A stretch of DNA of 64,000 bases from Amycolatopsis sp. WQ 127309 (GCF_023023025.1 NZ_CP095481.1:10615001-10679000); one strand, 5' to 3'. Shown: positions 18,890 through 27,127, counted from the first letter of the stretch. Program-made: numbers and translations. The notes: generated by a model from the letters alone, not told the origin.

Positions 18890-18948
18890 AAAGCCGTGAA
18901 GGCCTCCTTACCGGCTCTTATGGCCGGTAAGGAGGCCTTCACGGCTTT
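18890..18948. repeat. Perfect 26-bp inverted repeat (REP-like hairpin)
   Basis: Arms 18890-18915 and 18923-18948 are perfectly complementary over 26 bp, with a 7-nt loop TCTTATG. The arms contain AAGGCCTCCTTACC. It starts 6 bp after the DUF4439 stop and ends 10 bp before the stop of the convergent gene, so it can terminate both transcripts. The perfection over 26 bp exceeds what a terminator needs and suggests a dispersed repeat family. Confidence 0.9.
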
Positions 18949-18958
18949 CGAGAGGGGC

Positions 18959-19630
18959 TCAGCCGAAGTCGGCCGACAGGCGCAGCGCGTCCTCGGCGAT
19001 CTTGTCGATCAGCGCCTTGTCCTGGTGCTTGTCGTAGAAGTCGCCCAGCACGATCGTCACGTTCGTGCCCTCGACGCGGGACGCGTACGCCGCGTCGGCG
19101 CCGCTCACGCTCGGGGTGCCGGCGCCGGCGAACGTCTTGTCCCGGACCAGGTCGGTGACGTTGCCGGTGCCGTCCTGCTCGGTCAGCGCCTTGAGCGCCT
19201 TCGCCTTGGTCGAGTCCGGCAATCCCACCAGCACCACCGACACCAGCGCCTTCGCGCCGCCCGACTCCGTCGTGTACAGCGCGCGGACCAGCGACTGGCA
19301 CGGGCTGTCCTGGAAGAAGTCCTTGGTCTTGCCGTAGGACTTCGCGACGCAGTCGGTGGAGCGCACCGGCCCGGCGACGGGCGTGAACGTGTACTTCCCG
19401 GTGCTGTGGGCCGGCGGCTGCGCCGTCGGCTCGTCCGGCGTCGAGTCGTGCCGGATCAGGAACCAGAGCAGCCCGGAGATCACGGCGATCGCGACCAGCC
19501 CGGCGCCCCTGAGTGCCAGGGTCCGGGTGTCACGCTTCGGTGGGCCGGGCACGGGCGGGCGGGGCTGCGGGGGAACCGCGCCCAGCGGGGCCGTGTCGGA
19601 CGGGCCTGGGGTGAAATGCGCACCAACCAC
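18959..19630 (-). CDS. Single-pass membrane protein, function unknown
   Basis: A 223-residue protein not recognised. A Pro-rich cytoplasmic N-terminus (GPSDTAPLGAVPPQPRPPVPGPPKR) is followed by one membrane helix (about residues 41-60) and an extracellular domain of about 160 residues with two cysteines (STDCVAKSY, DSPCQSLVRALY) that probably form a disulfide. Start GTG 19630 is the only reasonable in-frame start, but no clear ribosome-binding site precedes it. It sits between two minus-strand and one convergent gene without functional hints. Confidence 0.7.
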   Translation of the reverse strand: MVGAHFTPGPSDTAPLGAVPPQPRPPVPGPPKRDTRTLALRGAGLVAIAVISGLLWFLIRHDSTPDEPTAQPPAHSTGKYTFTPVAGPVRSTDCVAKSYGKTKDFFQDSPCQSLVRALYTTESGGAKALVSVVLVGLPDSTKAKALKALTEQDGTGNVTDLVRDKTFAGAGTPSVSGADAAYASRVEGTNVTIVLGDFYDKHQDKALIDKIAEDALRLSADFG

Positions 19631-19664
19631 GACGCCATACGGTAGTTCACGCCCGCTGAGCTGT

Positions 19665-20678
19665 TCACTCGAATGCGTGTAAGACGCGTTCGACGTCGTC
19701 AGCGGTGTTGTAGAGGTGGAAGCCGACCCGCACCTTGCCGTTGCGCAACCCGGAGACGATCCCGGCCGCGGCCACCCGTCCGGGGTCGGCCTCGAGCGAC
19801 ACGATCGCGCTCCCCCGCGGCGGCCGGCCGAGCTTCTCCAGCAGCGTGTCCGCCAGGCCGATGTCGTGCGCCGCGACCTGCGCGAGGTCGAGCCCACCGA
19901 GGTACTCCAGCGCGGCGGCCGCGCCCACCTGGGCCAGCCAGACGGGTGAGAGGTCGAACGCGCGGGCGTCGCCGGCCAGCCGCAGCGGGAGGCCGTAGAC
20001 GGTGGCCCACGGGTCCTCCCCCGCGTACCAGTTCGCCGCGACCGCGCGGGTGCGGTCCTGGGCGTCCGGGCGCACCGCCAGCCACGCGCAGCCGCGCGGC
20101 GCGAGCAGCCACTTGTAGCCCGCCGCGACGACCCAGTCGGCCCAGGCGACGTCCAAGGGCAGCCAGCCCGCGGCCTGGGTCGCGTCGAGCAGCACCGCCG
20201 CGCCGGCGGCCTCGGCCGCGGCCCGCAGCGCGGGGAGGTCGGCGATCCGGCCGTCGGCGGACTGGACGACGCTCACCGCGACGACGTCGTGCCCCTCGAC
20301 CCGGGCGGCGAGGTCGTCGAGCGGCACCTCGGTGACGGTGACACCCGGGTTCGCCGCGAACGGGAAGGTCACGCTGGTGAAGTCGCCCTCGGCGGCGAGC
20401 ACGCGGGTGCCGGCGGGCAGCGCGGCGGCGACGTTGGCGATCAGCTGCGACGCCGACGCGCCGATCGCGACGCGCCCGGCGTCGACCCCGAGCAGCCGGG
20501 CGAACCCGGCCCGCGACCGGGCGACGGCCTCGTCGAAGTCCGCCGGCCGGCTCGCGCCGGTCCGCCAGTTCTCGACGGACTCGGCCACGGCCGCGGCGAC
20601 CGGCGCGGGCGGGATGCCCATGCTCGGCGTGTTCAGGTACCCGGACGGGACGGCGAAGTCGGCTCCGAAGGCGTGCAT
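19665..20678 (-). CDS. Class V PLP-dependent aminotransferase
   Basis: A 337-residue enzyme of the aminotransferase class V / cysteine desulfurase fold. Seen: the phosphate-binding region RVAIGASASQLIANVAAALP, the Asp that binds the pyridine nitrogen in LLDATQAAGWLPLD, and the Schiff-base lysine in AAGYKWLLAPRG. The C-terminal RVGFHLYNTADDVERVL is typical of kynureninase/isopenicillin epimerase-like members. The substrate is not evident. The downstream position relative to the PEP-mutase-like gene (26 bp) suggests one operon. Confidence 0.87.
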   Translation of the reverse strand: MHAFGADFAVPSGYLNTPSMGIPPAPVAAAVAESVENWRTGASRPADFDEAVARSRAGFARLLGVDAGRVAIGASASQLIANVAAALPAGTRVLAAEGDFTSVTFPFAANPGVTVTEVPLDDLAARVEGHDVVAVSVVQSADGRIADLPALRAAAEAAGAAVLLDATQAAGWLPLDVAWADWVVAAGYKWLLAPRGCAWLAVRPDAQDRTRAVAANWYAGEDPWATVYGLPLRLAGDARAFDLSPVWLAQVGAAAALEYLGGLDLAQVAAHDIGLADTLLEKLGRPPRGSAIVSLEADPGRVAAAGIVSGLRNGKVRVGFHLYNTADDVERVLHAFE

Positions 20679-20704
20679 GTCCCCGAGCCAAGCAGATCCG
20701 GTTC

Positions 20705-21466
20705 TCACAGGAACGCGGTGACGTCGGCGTAGGACGGCGGAGTGAGGGGAAGGTCACGGCCGTCGCGCACCGCGAGCGCCGTCTCGGCCGCCGCGGCCAG
20801 GGCCATCCGGTAGGGCAGCGAGCCCAGGCTGACCCGCGCGACGCCCAGCTCCGCCAGCCCGGCCAGGGTGACCTTGCCGGGCAGGAACAGCAGGTTGAGC
20901 GGGACCCCGACGGCGACGAGCCGCTCGACGTCGGCCGGCGCGGCGAGACCGGGCACGAAGACGCCGTCCGCCCCCGCCGCGACGTACGCCCGCGCCCGCG
21001 TCTCGGCTTCGGCCACCGAGCGGTCGCCCGCCCAGTGGGTGTCGGTGCGGGCGTTGACGAACAGCCGCGGCGCCCGCTCCTTCACGGCCGCGACCAGGGC
21101 GGCCTGGACGTCGACCGGGGCGAGGGAGCCGTCGGCGCGGCCGTCCTCGAGGTTGACGCCGACCACGCCCGCCGCGGCGAGTTCTTCGGCCAGGTCGGCG
21201 ACCGCGGCCGGGTCCGCGCTGAAGCCGTCGGCGACGTCGACGCTGACCAGCGCGTCGAGCCGGGCCAGCCGGGCGGCCAGCGCGACGGTCGTGTCCCGCG
21301 TCGACGGCGCGCCGTCCGGCTCCCCCGCCGCCGCCGACACGCCGAGGCTGGTCGTCCCGAGCGCGCGGAACCCCTGCGCGACGAGGTGGGCGCCGACGCC
21401 GAACTCCCAGGCGTTCGGCAGCAGGAGCGGGGTACCGGGGACGTGCAGCGCACGGAATTCGTCCAT
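20705..21466 (-). CDS. Isocitrate lyase / PEP mutase superfamily protein
   Basis: A 253-residue (beta/alpha)8 protein of the ICL/PEPM family. Family features seen: the N-terminal PLLLPNAWEFGVGAHLVAQGFRALGTTS, the metal-site aspartates in LVSVDVADGF, NLEDG, and NARTD. It lacks the KKCGH active-site motif of true isocitrate lyase, so it is more likely a carboxyphosphonoenolpyruvate/oxaloacetate hydrolase-like or 2,3-dimethylmalate-lyase-like enzyme. It heads a two-gene operon with the aminotransferase. Confidence 0.85.
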   Translation of the reverse strand: MDEFRALHVPGTPLLLPNAWEFGVGAHLVAQGFRALGTTSLGVSAAAGEPDGAPSTRDTTVALAARLARLDALVSVDVADGFSADPAAVADLAEELAAAGVVGVNLEDGRADGSLAPVDVQAALVAAVKERAPRLFVNARTDTHWAGDRSVAEAETRARAYVAAGADGVFVPGLAAPADVERLVAVGVPLNLLFLPGKVTLAGLAELGVARVSLGSLPYRMALAAAAETALAVRDGRDLPLTPPSYADVTAFL

Positions 21467-21509
21467 GCCCCGAACCTAGGACCACCACACTTCGGCCGCC
21501 GCCGAAGCC

Positions 21510-21560
21510 GTGTCGACCCTCCGATCACGTGTGTCGGCCGTTCGATCACACCCCTCAAGC
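21510..21560. repeat. 21-bp-period repeat array B (2 units)
   Basis: GTGTCGACCCTCC is followed by ATCAC units at 21524 and 21545 (21 bp apart). It lies upstream of the PEP-mutase-like gene and 115 bp before the small gene at 21675. The last part (TTCGATCACACCCCTC) recurs almost identically in array C at 21978. Confidence 0.8.
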
Positions 21561-21674
21561 GCCTGACCCGTTCGACGTCGGTTGTGCGCAGTCCGGGCTG
21601 ATCCTCCTGCCCGATCCGACTCTCGCAGGGCTTAAGAAGTGAGAGGGGAAACCTAACCGAAAGGCGTGATCACC

Positions 21675-21821
21675 ATGGTCGAACCGCTGCCCGATCTGAC
21701 TGCCTACCTCGTCCGCGACGCGCTCCGCCGTCGCGAGGATGAGTTGCTCGCCGCGGCTCGGGAGGCCGGTGCCGACCCGGCCTTCGCGGACTGGCACGGC
21801 CGGGAGTGGATCCAGCGGTAG
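21675..21821 (+). CDS. Small protein of 48 residues
   Basis: An ATG-TAG frame reading MVEPLPDLTAYLVRDALRRR, then EDELLAAAREAGADPAF, then ADWHGREWIQR. Composition, a probable amphipathic helix and a plausible but distant AAAGG upstream favour a real gene, but it is too short for certainty. No function is recognised. It is flanked on both sides by related 21-bp-period repeats (arrays B and C), which is unusual. Confidence 0.5.
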   Translation: MVEPLPDLTAYLVRDALRRREDELLAAAREAGADPAFADWHGREWIQR

Positions 21822-21924
21822 CCGCGACGACGATGGCCCCGGCAGCGCGTCGGGACCATCGTCACGGCGAGGGCAGCCATCGGCGCACCCGCTCGAAGAA
21901 ACTCCTCGGCAGCACCGAAGCACC

Positions 21925-22045
21925 GTGTCGACCCTCCAATCACGCGAGTCGACCCCCTGGATCACGTGTGTCGGCGTTTCGATCACACCCCTCGAGCGAT
22001 CGAAACGCCGACACGCGTGACTGGGCGGTCGACTCGTGGTTGCCG
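21925..22045. repeat. 21-bp-period repeat array C with inverted arms
   Basis: Begins GTGTCGACCC (21925), with ATCAC units at 21939, 21961 and 21982, then turns into an inverted copy: 21962-21984 pairs with 21998-22020 over 23 bp with one mismatch and a 13-nt spacer. It ends GGTCGACAC, the complement of its beginning. It lies between the small gene and the 3' end of the GPP34 gene and could act as a terminator. Confidence 0.85.
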
Positions 22046-22058
22046 GGTCGACACGGCG

Positions 22059-22724
22059 TCAGCCGCTGCTGCCGGACGAGGCGGCTGCCGAGATCGCCGC
22101 GGCGCGGGCCGCCTTCAGCTCCCGGACCACCTTGCGCAGTGCGGGGACCGCCGCTCCCGCGCGGTCCTCCAGCTCCGCGAGCCGGGCCTTGTGGTGGCGG
22201 GCGTCGCGGCGCGAGACGACCGTGCGCAGCTCCACCGCCGCGGCCAGCGACGTCAGCGCCGCCGCGTCCGGGGCGACCCGGGACGCCGGTTCGCGGCCCC
22301 GCAGCGCGGCCGCCACCGCCTCGTGCAGCCGGGCCGCTTCCGCGCGGTCGCGGACCACCGGGCGGCGGCGCGGGAACAACCCCAGCACGTGCGACGTCTT
22401 CAGCGTGATCGTGCCCGCCGCGTCGAGCTGGGCCTCCAGGGACTGGAGCGTGGCCCGGGCGTCGCGGCGGACCCACCGGCGCCACTTGCGGTGCGGGTCC
22501 GCGGCGAGGTCGCCCAGCAGGTCGTCGAGCACGAGGTGGCCGGTGCCGGCCGCACCGGTGACCACGGGCCGCCCGTCGCCGTCGACGACCTGGCCGCGCA
22601 GGACCAGGTCCGTCAGCGCCGCCGCGCGCACCAGCAGCGCGACGCGTTCCCGGTGCGGGAGCCGGTCGCGGCCGGTGTCACACGCGAGCAGGTAAGCCTG
22701 GGCGGGCAAGGACAAAGTGCTCAT
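22059..22724 (-). CDS. GPP34 (GOLPH3/Vps74-like) family protein
   Basis: A 221-residue GPP34-domain protein. It begins MSTLSLPAQAYLLACDTGRD and has the family pattern ERVALLVRAAALTDLVLRGQVVDGDGRPVV and an Arg/Trp-rich patch HRKWRRWVRRDARATL. In eukaryotes GOLPH3 binds PI4P and retains glycosyltransferases in the Golgi; bacterial versions are abundant in actinomycetes and mostly unstudied. It lies 10 bp behind the GT39 gene on the same strand, so both are probably co-transcribed. Confidence 0.85.
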   Translation of the reverse strand: MSTLSLPAQAYLLACDTGRDRLPHRERVALLVRAAALTDLVLRGQVVDGDGRPVVTGAAGTGHLVLDDLLGDLAADPHRKWRRWVRRDARATLQSLEAQLDAAGTITLKTSHVLGLFPRRRPVVRDRAEAARLHEAVAAALRGREPASRVAPDAAALTSLAAAVELRTVVSRRDARHHKARLAELEDRAGAAVPALRKVVRELKAARAAAISAAASSGSSG

Positions 22725-22734
22725 CATTTTCCCT

Positions 22735-24186
22735 TCACTGCCGTTTCAGCTGGGGCCAGATCCGCGACCACGGCGCGTTCCGGCCGTCGTAGAGCCACAG
22801 CAGCCCGTCGACCACCTGGGTCTCGTGCGCGAAGTGGGGCCGCAGCAGCCCGGGGTCGAACCCGGCGAACAGCACCGCGTCGGCCGACTCCGGCGGCGGC
22901 CCGAAGTACCAGTACGCCCGGTGTCCACTGTAGACGGTGTGGATGCCGTACGGCGCCCCGTAGAACTCGGTCACCGCCGCGAACGGGTAGATCTCGGAGT
23001 ACACCGCCGTCCGGGCCCGGGTCGCCGGCGGCAGCGCGGCGTACGTCTGCCCGATCACCTTCGCCAGCTCCTGCTGCGGCAGCTCCCCCTGCGCGAAAGC
23101 GCTGCCGAGCGAGAACGGCCCGACCGACGTCCGCGCCGACGCCGGCCACACCGGCAGCGCGACGAGCGTGACGACGGCCGAGAGCACGAACACCGGCCAC
23201 GCCACAACCTTCCACCAGCGCACCAGGTTCCGCCGGGTCAGCTCGGTCGCGGCGGCCGCGAACGGAACGGCGTAGCAGCCCATCAGGTAGTAGGACCGCC
23301 CCTGCGTCGCGACCACGGCCAGCGCCACGAGGACCAGCGCGACGCCGAGGTAGCGGTACGGCCGCAGCTCCGCCGACCGCAGCAACCGCCAGACGCCGTA
23401 GAGCAGGGCCACCACGCCGACCCCGATCCCGGCGCCGAGCAGCCCGTCGCGCACCCACGGGCCGTAGCCCGGGAACTCCGCGGCGACGACTTCACTCATG
23501 TGGGTGTAGGGCCAGCCGTGGGTCGCCTGCCAGATCAGCGTCGGCACCGTGACCACGGCGGCGATCGCCGCGCCCAGCCACAGCTTCGGGCGCCGGAGCA
23601 GGTCCCGCGGCCCGACCGCCAGCGCGGCGAGCAGCACCGCCGCCCACAGCGCCGGGATCAGGAACTTCGTCTCCAGCGACACCGCCGTGACGACGCCGGC
23701 CCAGACGAGCAGGCCGTCGCGGCGGGTGCGGGTCCAGCGGACGAGCAGCCAGGCGACGACCGTCCACAGGAACGGGTCCAGCACGTAGGTCCCGATCCAG
23801 TGGCTGACGATCACGATGCCGGACGTCGCGTAGCAGGCCGCCGCCATCGCCTGGGCGCCGCGCCCGCCGCCGAACTCCCGCGCGATGAGCGCCGTGACGA
23901 CCACCCCGGCGGCCGCGGCGAGCGTCATCGGCAGCCGCAGCACGACGAGCGAGTCCGGCGCGAGCCAGTCCATCGCCGCCGCCAGCGCCGGGATGAGCGG
24001 TGGCTGGTCGAAATACCCCCAGCTCAGGTGATTTCGACCGGCCACCAGGAAGTAGAGCTCGTCGAACCCGCCGGCGTAGCGCCCGCTGGTCAGCAGCAGC
24101 GCGAGCCCGGCGAGGCCCGCGATCGCCAGCACCGGGCCGCGGGCGAACACCACGCTCGTCGTCTGTCGCGTTTGGACAGTCACCAC
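22735..24186 (-). CDS. GT39-type membrane glycosyltransferase
   Basis: A 483-residue polytopic membrane protein of the PMT/ArnT-like glycosyltransferase family 39, with about 10-12 helices. The first extracytoplasmic loop carries the catalytic-type acid and the DQPPL element (FDELYFLVAGRNHLSWGYFDQPPLIP). Such enzymes move a sugar from a polyprenyl-phosphate donor to a protein or lipid on the outer face. The C-terminal soluble part (TEFYGAPYGIHTVYSGHRAYWYFGPPPE) is typical of actinobacterial members. GTG start 24186 follows GGGAGG. Confidence 0.88.
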   Translation of the reverse strand: MVTVQTRQTTSVVFARGPVLAIAGLAGLALLLTSGRYAGGFDELYFLVAGRNHLSWGYFDQPPLIPALAAAMDWLAPDSLVVLRLPMTLAAAAGVVVTALIAREFGGGRGAQAMAAACYATSGIVIVSHWIGTYVLDPFLWTVVAWLLVRWTRTRRDGLLVWAGVVTAVSLETKFLIPALWAAVLLAALAVGPRDLLRRPKLWLGAAIAAVVTVPTLIWQATHGWPYTHMSEVVAAEFPGYGPWVRDGLLGAGIGVGVVALLYGVWRLLRSAELRPYRYLGVALVLVALAVVATQGRSYYLMGCYAVPFAAAATELTRRNLVRWWKVVAWPVFVLSAVVTLVALPVWPASARTSVGPFSLGSAFAQGELPQQELAKVIGQTYAALPPATRARTAVYSEIYPFAAVTEFYGAPYGIHTVYSGHRAYWYFGPPPESADAVLFAGFDPGLLRPHFAHETQVVDGLLWLYDGRNAPWSRIWPQLKRQ

Positions 24187-24351
24187 GGTTGCCTCCCTCG
24201 CTGTGGTCCGCCCACTCCACCGGATCGGGGACGCGGGCGAAACGGGGCAAGGAAGGTGATCGCGGCGACGAAAGTTGCGGCCCGCGGACCGGTGCGCAAC
24301 TTTGGTTGCGCATCCGGCGCGGCGGCTTCCGCGAGCGGTTACCGTGGCCGC

Positions 24352-25587
24352 GTGACCAGCACCAGGCGGCCGTGGTGGCCGAGCCGCGCCGACGTCTTCT
24401 GGCTGTTCGTGGCGGCGTTCGCGTTCGCGGGCCTGAACGTCCTGCTCTACACCCTCGGCGAGGTCACGACCGGGCCGCTCGGCCCGGCGGCCGGGCTGGT
24501 GCTGCAGCTGGTCTGCGACTTCTCCCTGGTGCTGGTGTTCCGGTTCCCGCGGCAGGTCGCCTGGTTCGTCGTCGCGGCGGCGGGCCTGATGCTGGCGTCC
24601 GACCTGTTCACCCCCGGCCTGCTCGTGCCGGTGCGCCAGCTCGCCTTGACTACGGTGCCGACCATCAGCCCGGTCCTGCTGTCGCAGCTGCCGCGGCTGC
24701 TGGACCGGCGGACCGTGCTCTGGCTGGCCGGGATCCTCACGCTGATCGCCGCGCGGCCGTGGGTGCCGAGCTGGAGCACCACGCCGTTCGCCCTGCTCAG
24801 CACCACGCTGCCGGCGATGCTCGGGCTGTACGGCGAGGCGCGGCGCCAGCTGCTGCGATCGCTGCGGGACCGCGCGGAACGCGCCGAGCGCGAGCAGCAC
24901 CTGCTCGCCGAGCAGGCCCGCGCGGAGGAACGGCGGCGGCTGGCGGGCGAGATGCACGACGTCGTCACGCACCGGCTCAGCCTGATGGTGCTGCACGCGG
25001 GGGCGCTCGGCGTGACGTCGCACGAGGAGCCGGTGCGGGCGGCGGCCGAGGACATCCGCCGCGAAGGCGTCTTCGCGCTGGACGAGCTGCGCGACCTCGT
25101 CGGCGTGCTGCGCAACGGCTCCGAGCTGAGCCCGCGGACGCTCGGCCAGGAGCAGCCCGGCGATCCGGCTCAGCTGGTCGAGGAGTCCCGCTCGGTCGGC
25201 ATCGAGACGGCGTTCGTGGTGGACGGCGACCCGGCGCAGGTGTCGCCGACCGTCGCGCGGACCGCGTACCGGCTGGTGCAGGAGGCGCTGACGAACGTCC
25301 GCAAGCACGCGCCGGGCGCGTCGGTGACGGTTTCGCTGCGCTACCACCCGGGCGGCCTGGACGTCTCGGTCGCCAGCACCGCGGCCGGGCAGCGGCCCGA
25401 CCCGGCCTTGGCGGCCAGCGGTTCCGGGGCCGGGCTGGCCGGGCTGCGGCAGCGCGTCGAGCTCGTCGGCGGGCGGTTCGACGCGGGCCCGGTGCGCGGC
25501 GGCGGGTTCCGGGTCGGTGCGATACTGCCCGCTTACGTCCCGACGGCGGAAGGCACGCAGAGTGATCCCGGTGCTCGTGGTCGATGA
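24352..25587 (+). CDS. Two-component sensor histidine kinase (NarL-type partner)
   Basis: A 411-residue membrane kinase: about six N-terminal helices (residues 15-165), then a HisKA_3 dimerisation domain with the phospho-acceptor His in RRLAGEMHDVVTHRLSLMVLHAG, and a HATPase_c domain (EALTNVRKHAPGASVTVSL...GAGLAGLRQRVELVGG). No periplasmic sensor domain is present, so it may sense within the membrane. The GTG start at 24352 has no clear ribosome-binding site. Its 3' end overlaps the response regulator gene by 26 bp. Confidence 0.88.
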   Translation: MTSTRRPWWPSRADVFWLFVAAFAFAGLNVLLYTLGEVTTGPLGPAAGLVLQLVCDFSLVLVFRFPRQVAWFVVAAAGLMLASDLFTPGLLVPVRQLALTTVPTISPVLLSQLPRLLDRRTVLWLAGILTLIAARPWVPSWSTTPFALLSTTLPAMLGLYGEARRQLLRSLRDRAERAEREQHLLAEQARAEERRRLAGEMHDVVTHRLSLMVLHAGALGVTSHEEPVRAAAEDIRREGVFALDELRDLVGVLRNGSELSPRTLGQEQPGDPAQLVEESRSVGIETAFVVDGDPAQVSPTVARTAYRLVQEALTNVRKHAPGASVTVSLRYHPGGLDVSVASTAAGQRPDPALAASGSGAGLAGLRQRVELVGGRFDAGPVRGGGFRVGAILPAYVPTAEGTQSDPGARGR

Positions 25588-26212
25588 CGAGCCGATGGTG
25601 TGCGCGCACTTGCGCACGATCCTCGGTTCGGCCGACGACATCGACGTCGTGGCCCAGGCCGCCGACGGCGCCGAAGCCGTCGAGGCCGTGGTCCGGCACC
25701 GGCCGCGGGTCGTGCTGATGGACCTGCGGATGCCGGGCGTCGACGGCCTGACGGCGATCGCCCGGATCGCGGCGCTGCCCGACCCGCCGGCGGTGGTCGC
25801 GCTGACGACGTTCGACGCGGACACGTACGTGATCCGCGCACTGCGCGCGGGCGCGGCGGGCTTCCTGGTGAAGTCGACGCCGCCGGAGGACCTGATCGGC
25901 CTGGTCCGCGTCGCGGCGGACGGCCACACGGTGCTCTCGCCGTCCGCGGCCCGCCGCCTGGTGGCACTGTCGTCGGACAGCCGCGAACGCGGCGACGACG
26001 CCCGCCGCCGGACGTCCGGCCTCACGGACCGGGAGCGGGATGTCTTGGCGTGCTTGGGCGAGGGACTGTCCAATGCGGACATCGCGACCCGGCTGCACCT
26101 CGCCGAGGCGACGGTGAAGAGCTACGTCTCGCGGATGCTCGTGAAGCTGGACTGCACGAACCGGACCCAGGCGGGCCTGCTGGCCCACGAAGCGGGTCTG
26201 GTCGCCCGCTGA
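25562..26212 (+). CDS. NarL/LuxR-family response regulator
   Basis: A 216-residue regulator. The receiver domain has the acidic pair in VVDDEP, phospho-acceptor Asp in VLMDLRMPGVDG, Thr in ALTTFD and Lys in FLVKSTPPE. The C-terminal GerE/LuxR domain reads LTDRERDVLACLGEGLSNADIATRLHLAEATVKSYVSRML. GTG start 25562 inside the kinase gene indicates translational coupling, so it is the kinase's partner. No target is seen. Confidence 0.92.
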   Translation: MIPVLVVDDEPMVCAHLRTILGSADDIDVVAQAADGAEAVEAVVRHRPRVVLMDLRMPGVDGLTAIARIAALPDPPAVVALTTFDADTYVIRALRAGAAGFLVKSTPPEDLIGLVRVAADGHTVLSPSAARRLVALSSDSRERGDDARRRTSGLTDRERDVLACLGEGLSNADIATRLHLAEATVKSYVSRMLVKLDCTNRTQAGLLAHEAGLVAR

Positions 26213-26218
26213 CCCCGC

Positions 26219-26296
26219 CACTTTCACCACGAAAGATGCGGCTTCACACCGATCTGACGTCACTTTCCCTAGGAAAGATGCATCGCCTCACACGGA
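26219..26296. repeat. Tandem CACTTTC...GAAAGATG repeat between convergent genes
   Basis: Two copies begin at 26219 and 26261, 42 bp (2 x 21) apart: CACTTTCACCACGAAAGATG and CACTTTCCCTAGGAAAGATG, each followed by a similar TCACAC tract. Each copy contains a short dyad CTTTC/GAAAG. The element fills the gap between the response regulator and the convergent M50 gene and may act as a terminator. Confidence 0.75.
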
Positions 26297-26298
26297 TT

Positions 26299-27027
26299 TT
26301 ACAGGTGCCACAGCAACGGGAAGGCGTGCCACACCGCCCAGCCGATGAGGGCGAACCACGCCGCGATCCACACCAGCGACGGGATCCCGGTGCGCTCGGC
26401 GACCGAGGCGGCGTCGTCCTCTTGCCCGCGAAACCCGCCGGCGAACCGGTTGGCGAGGAGCGCGCGCAGGCCGCCGATCTCGCTGGTCAGCAGCAGCCAG
26501 GCTTCGGCGTAGGCGATGCCGTTCTTCAGCCAGGGCGGCGCCCAGCGCAGCGCGCCGAACATGACCGCGCCCACCGCGACCACCACCACGAAGGTGAGCA
26601 TGTCCCGCGTGACCAGCAGGATGAACAGCATCGTGACCAGGGTCAGGAGAAGCACGGCGGGCGAGAGGCCGCGGTGCAGGAGCGCGGCCGCGCCGAGGCC
26701 GGCCAGCGGGGGCATCGCGTACCCGGCGGCGGTGGCCAGCACCCGCGCGAACGGCGACGGGTTCCAGTGCCAGGTGCCGCCGGACTCCGGGCTGTCGATC
26801 TCGATCCGGAAGACGCCACCGCCGGTCAGGACGCTCACCAGCGCGTGGCCGCCTTCGTGGAAGAGCGTGCCGAGGAAGTTGGCCCGGTAGAAGACACTCC
26901 GCCGGCCACTGGCAGGCACGGCGAACGCCGTCACCACCGCCACGACGGCCACCAGCGCGGTGATCCCGACGAGTTCCGGCCCCGGCAGCGGCACGGTTTC
27001 GTTGAGCACGGCGAACGCGGACGCCAT
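26299..27027 (-). CDS. M50-type membrane metalloprotease
   Basis: A 242-residue polytopic membrane protein of the M50B (PF13398-like) group. The zinc-binding motif HEGGH is at residues 57-61 within GTLFHEGGHALVSVLTGGG, and about six hydrophobic segments follow. ATG start 27027 comes after a strong GGGGAGGG. The group is widespread in actinomycetes and its substrates are unknown. The canonical second metal ligand (NxxPxxxLDGG of site-2 proteases) is not seen, so activity is not assured. Confidence 0.8.
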   Translation of the reverse strand: MASAFAVLNETVPLPGPELVGITALVAVVAVVTAFAVPASGRRSVFYRANFLGTLFHEGGHALVSVLTGGGVFRIEIDSPESGGTWHWNPSPFARVLATAAGYAMPPLAGLGAAALLHRGLSPAVLLLTLVTMLFILLVTRDMLTFVVVVAVGAVMFGALRWAPPWLKNGIAYAEAWLLLTSEIGGLRALLANRFAGGFRGQEDDAASVAERTGIPSLVWIAAWFALIGWAVWHAFPLLWHL

Positions 27028-27127
27028 GGATTCCCTCCCCGGAGCCGTGGAGCCGTCCTCCACAGTGTCACCGGTGCCGCGGGCCAAGCGGCATCCCCGC
27101 CGGGAATTGTCCTAGAGCTGTCCAACG

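Noticed and set aside
22717..24351. N-terminal extension of the histidine kinase frame to 22717
   Set aside because: The extension is antisense to the GT39 gene and not protein-like; the kinase starts at GTG 24352 with its first membrane helix.
24187..26082. Upstream extension of the GT39 frame to 26082
   Set aside because: It runs antisense through the kinase and regulator genes; GGGAGG before GTG 24186 marks the start.
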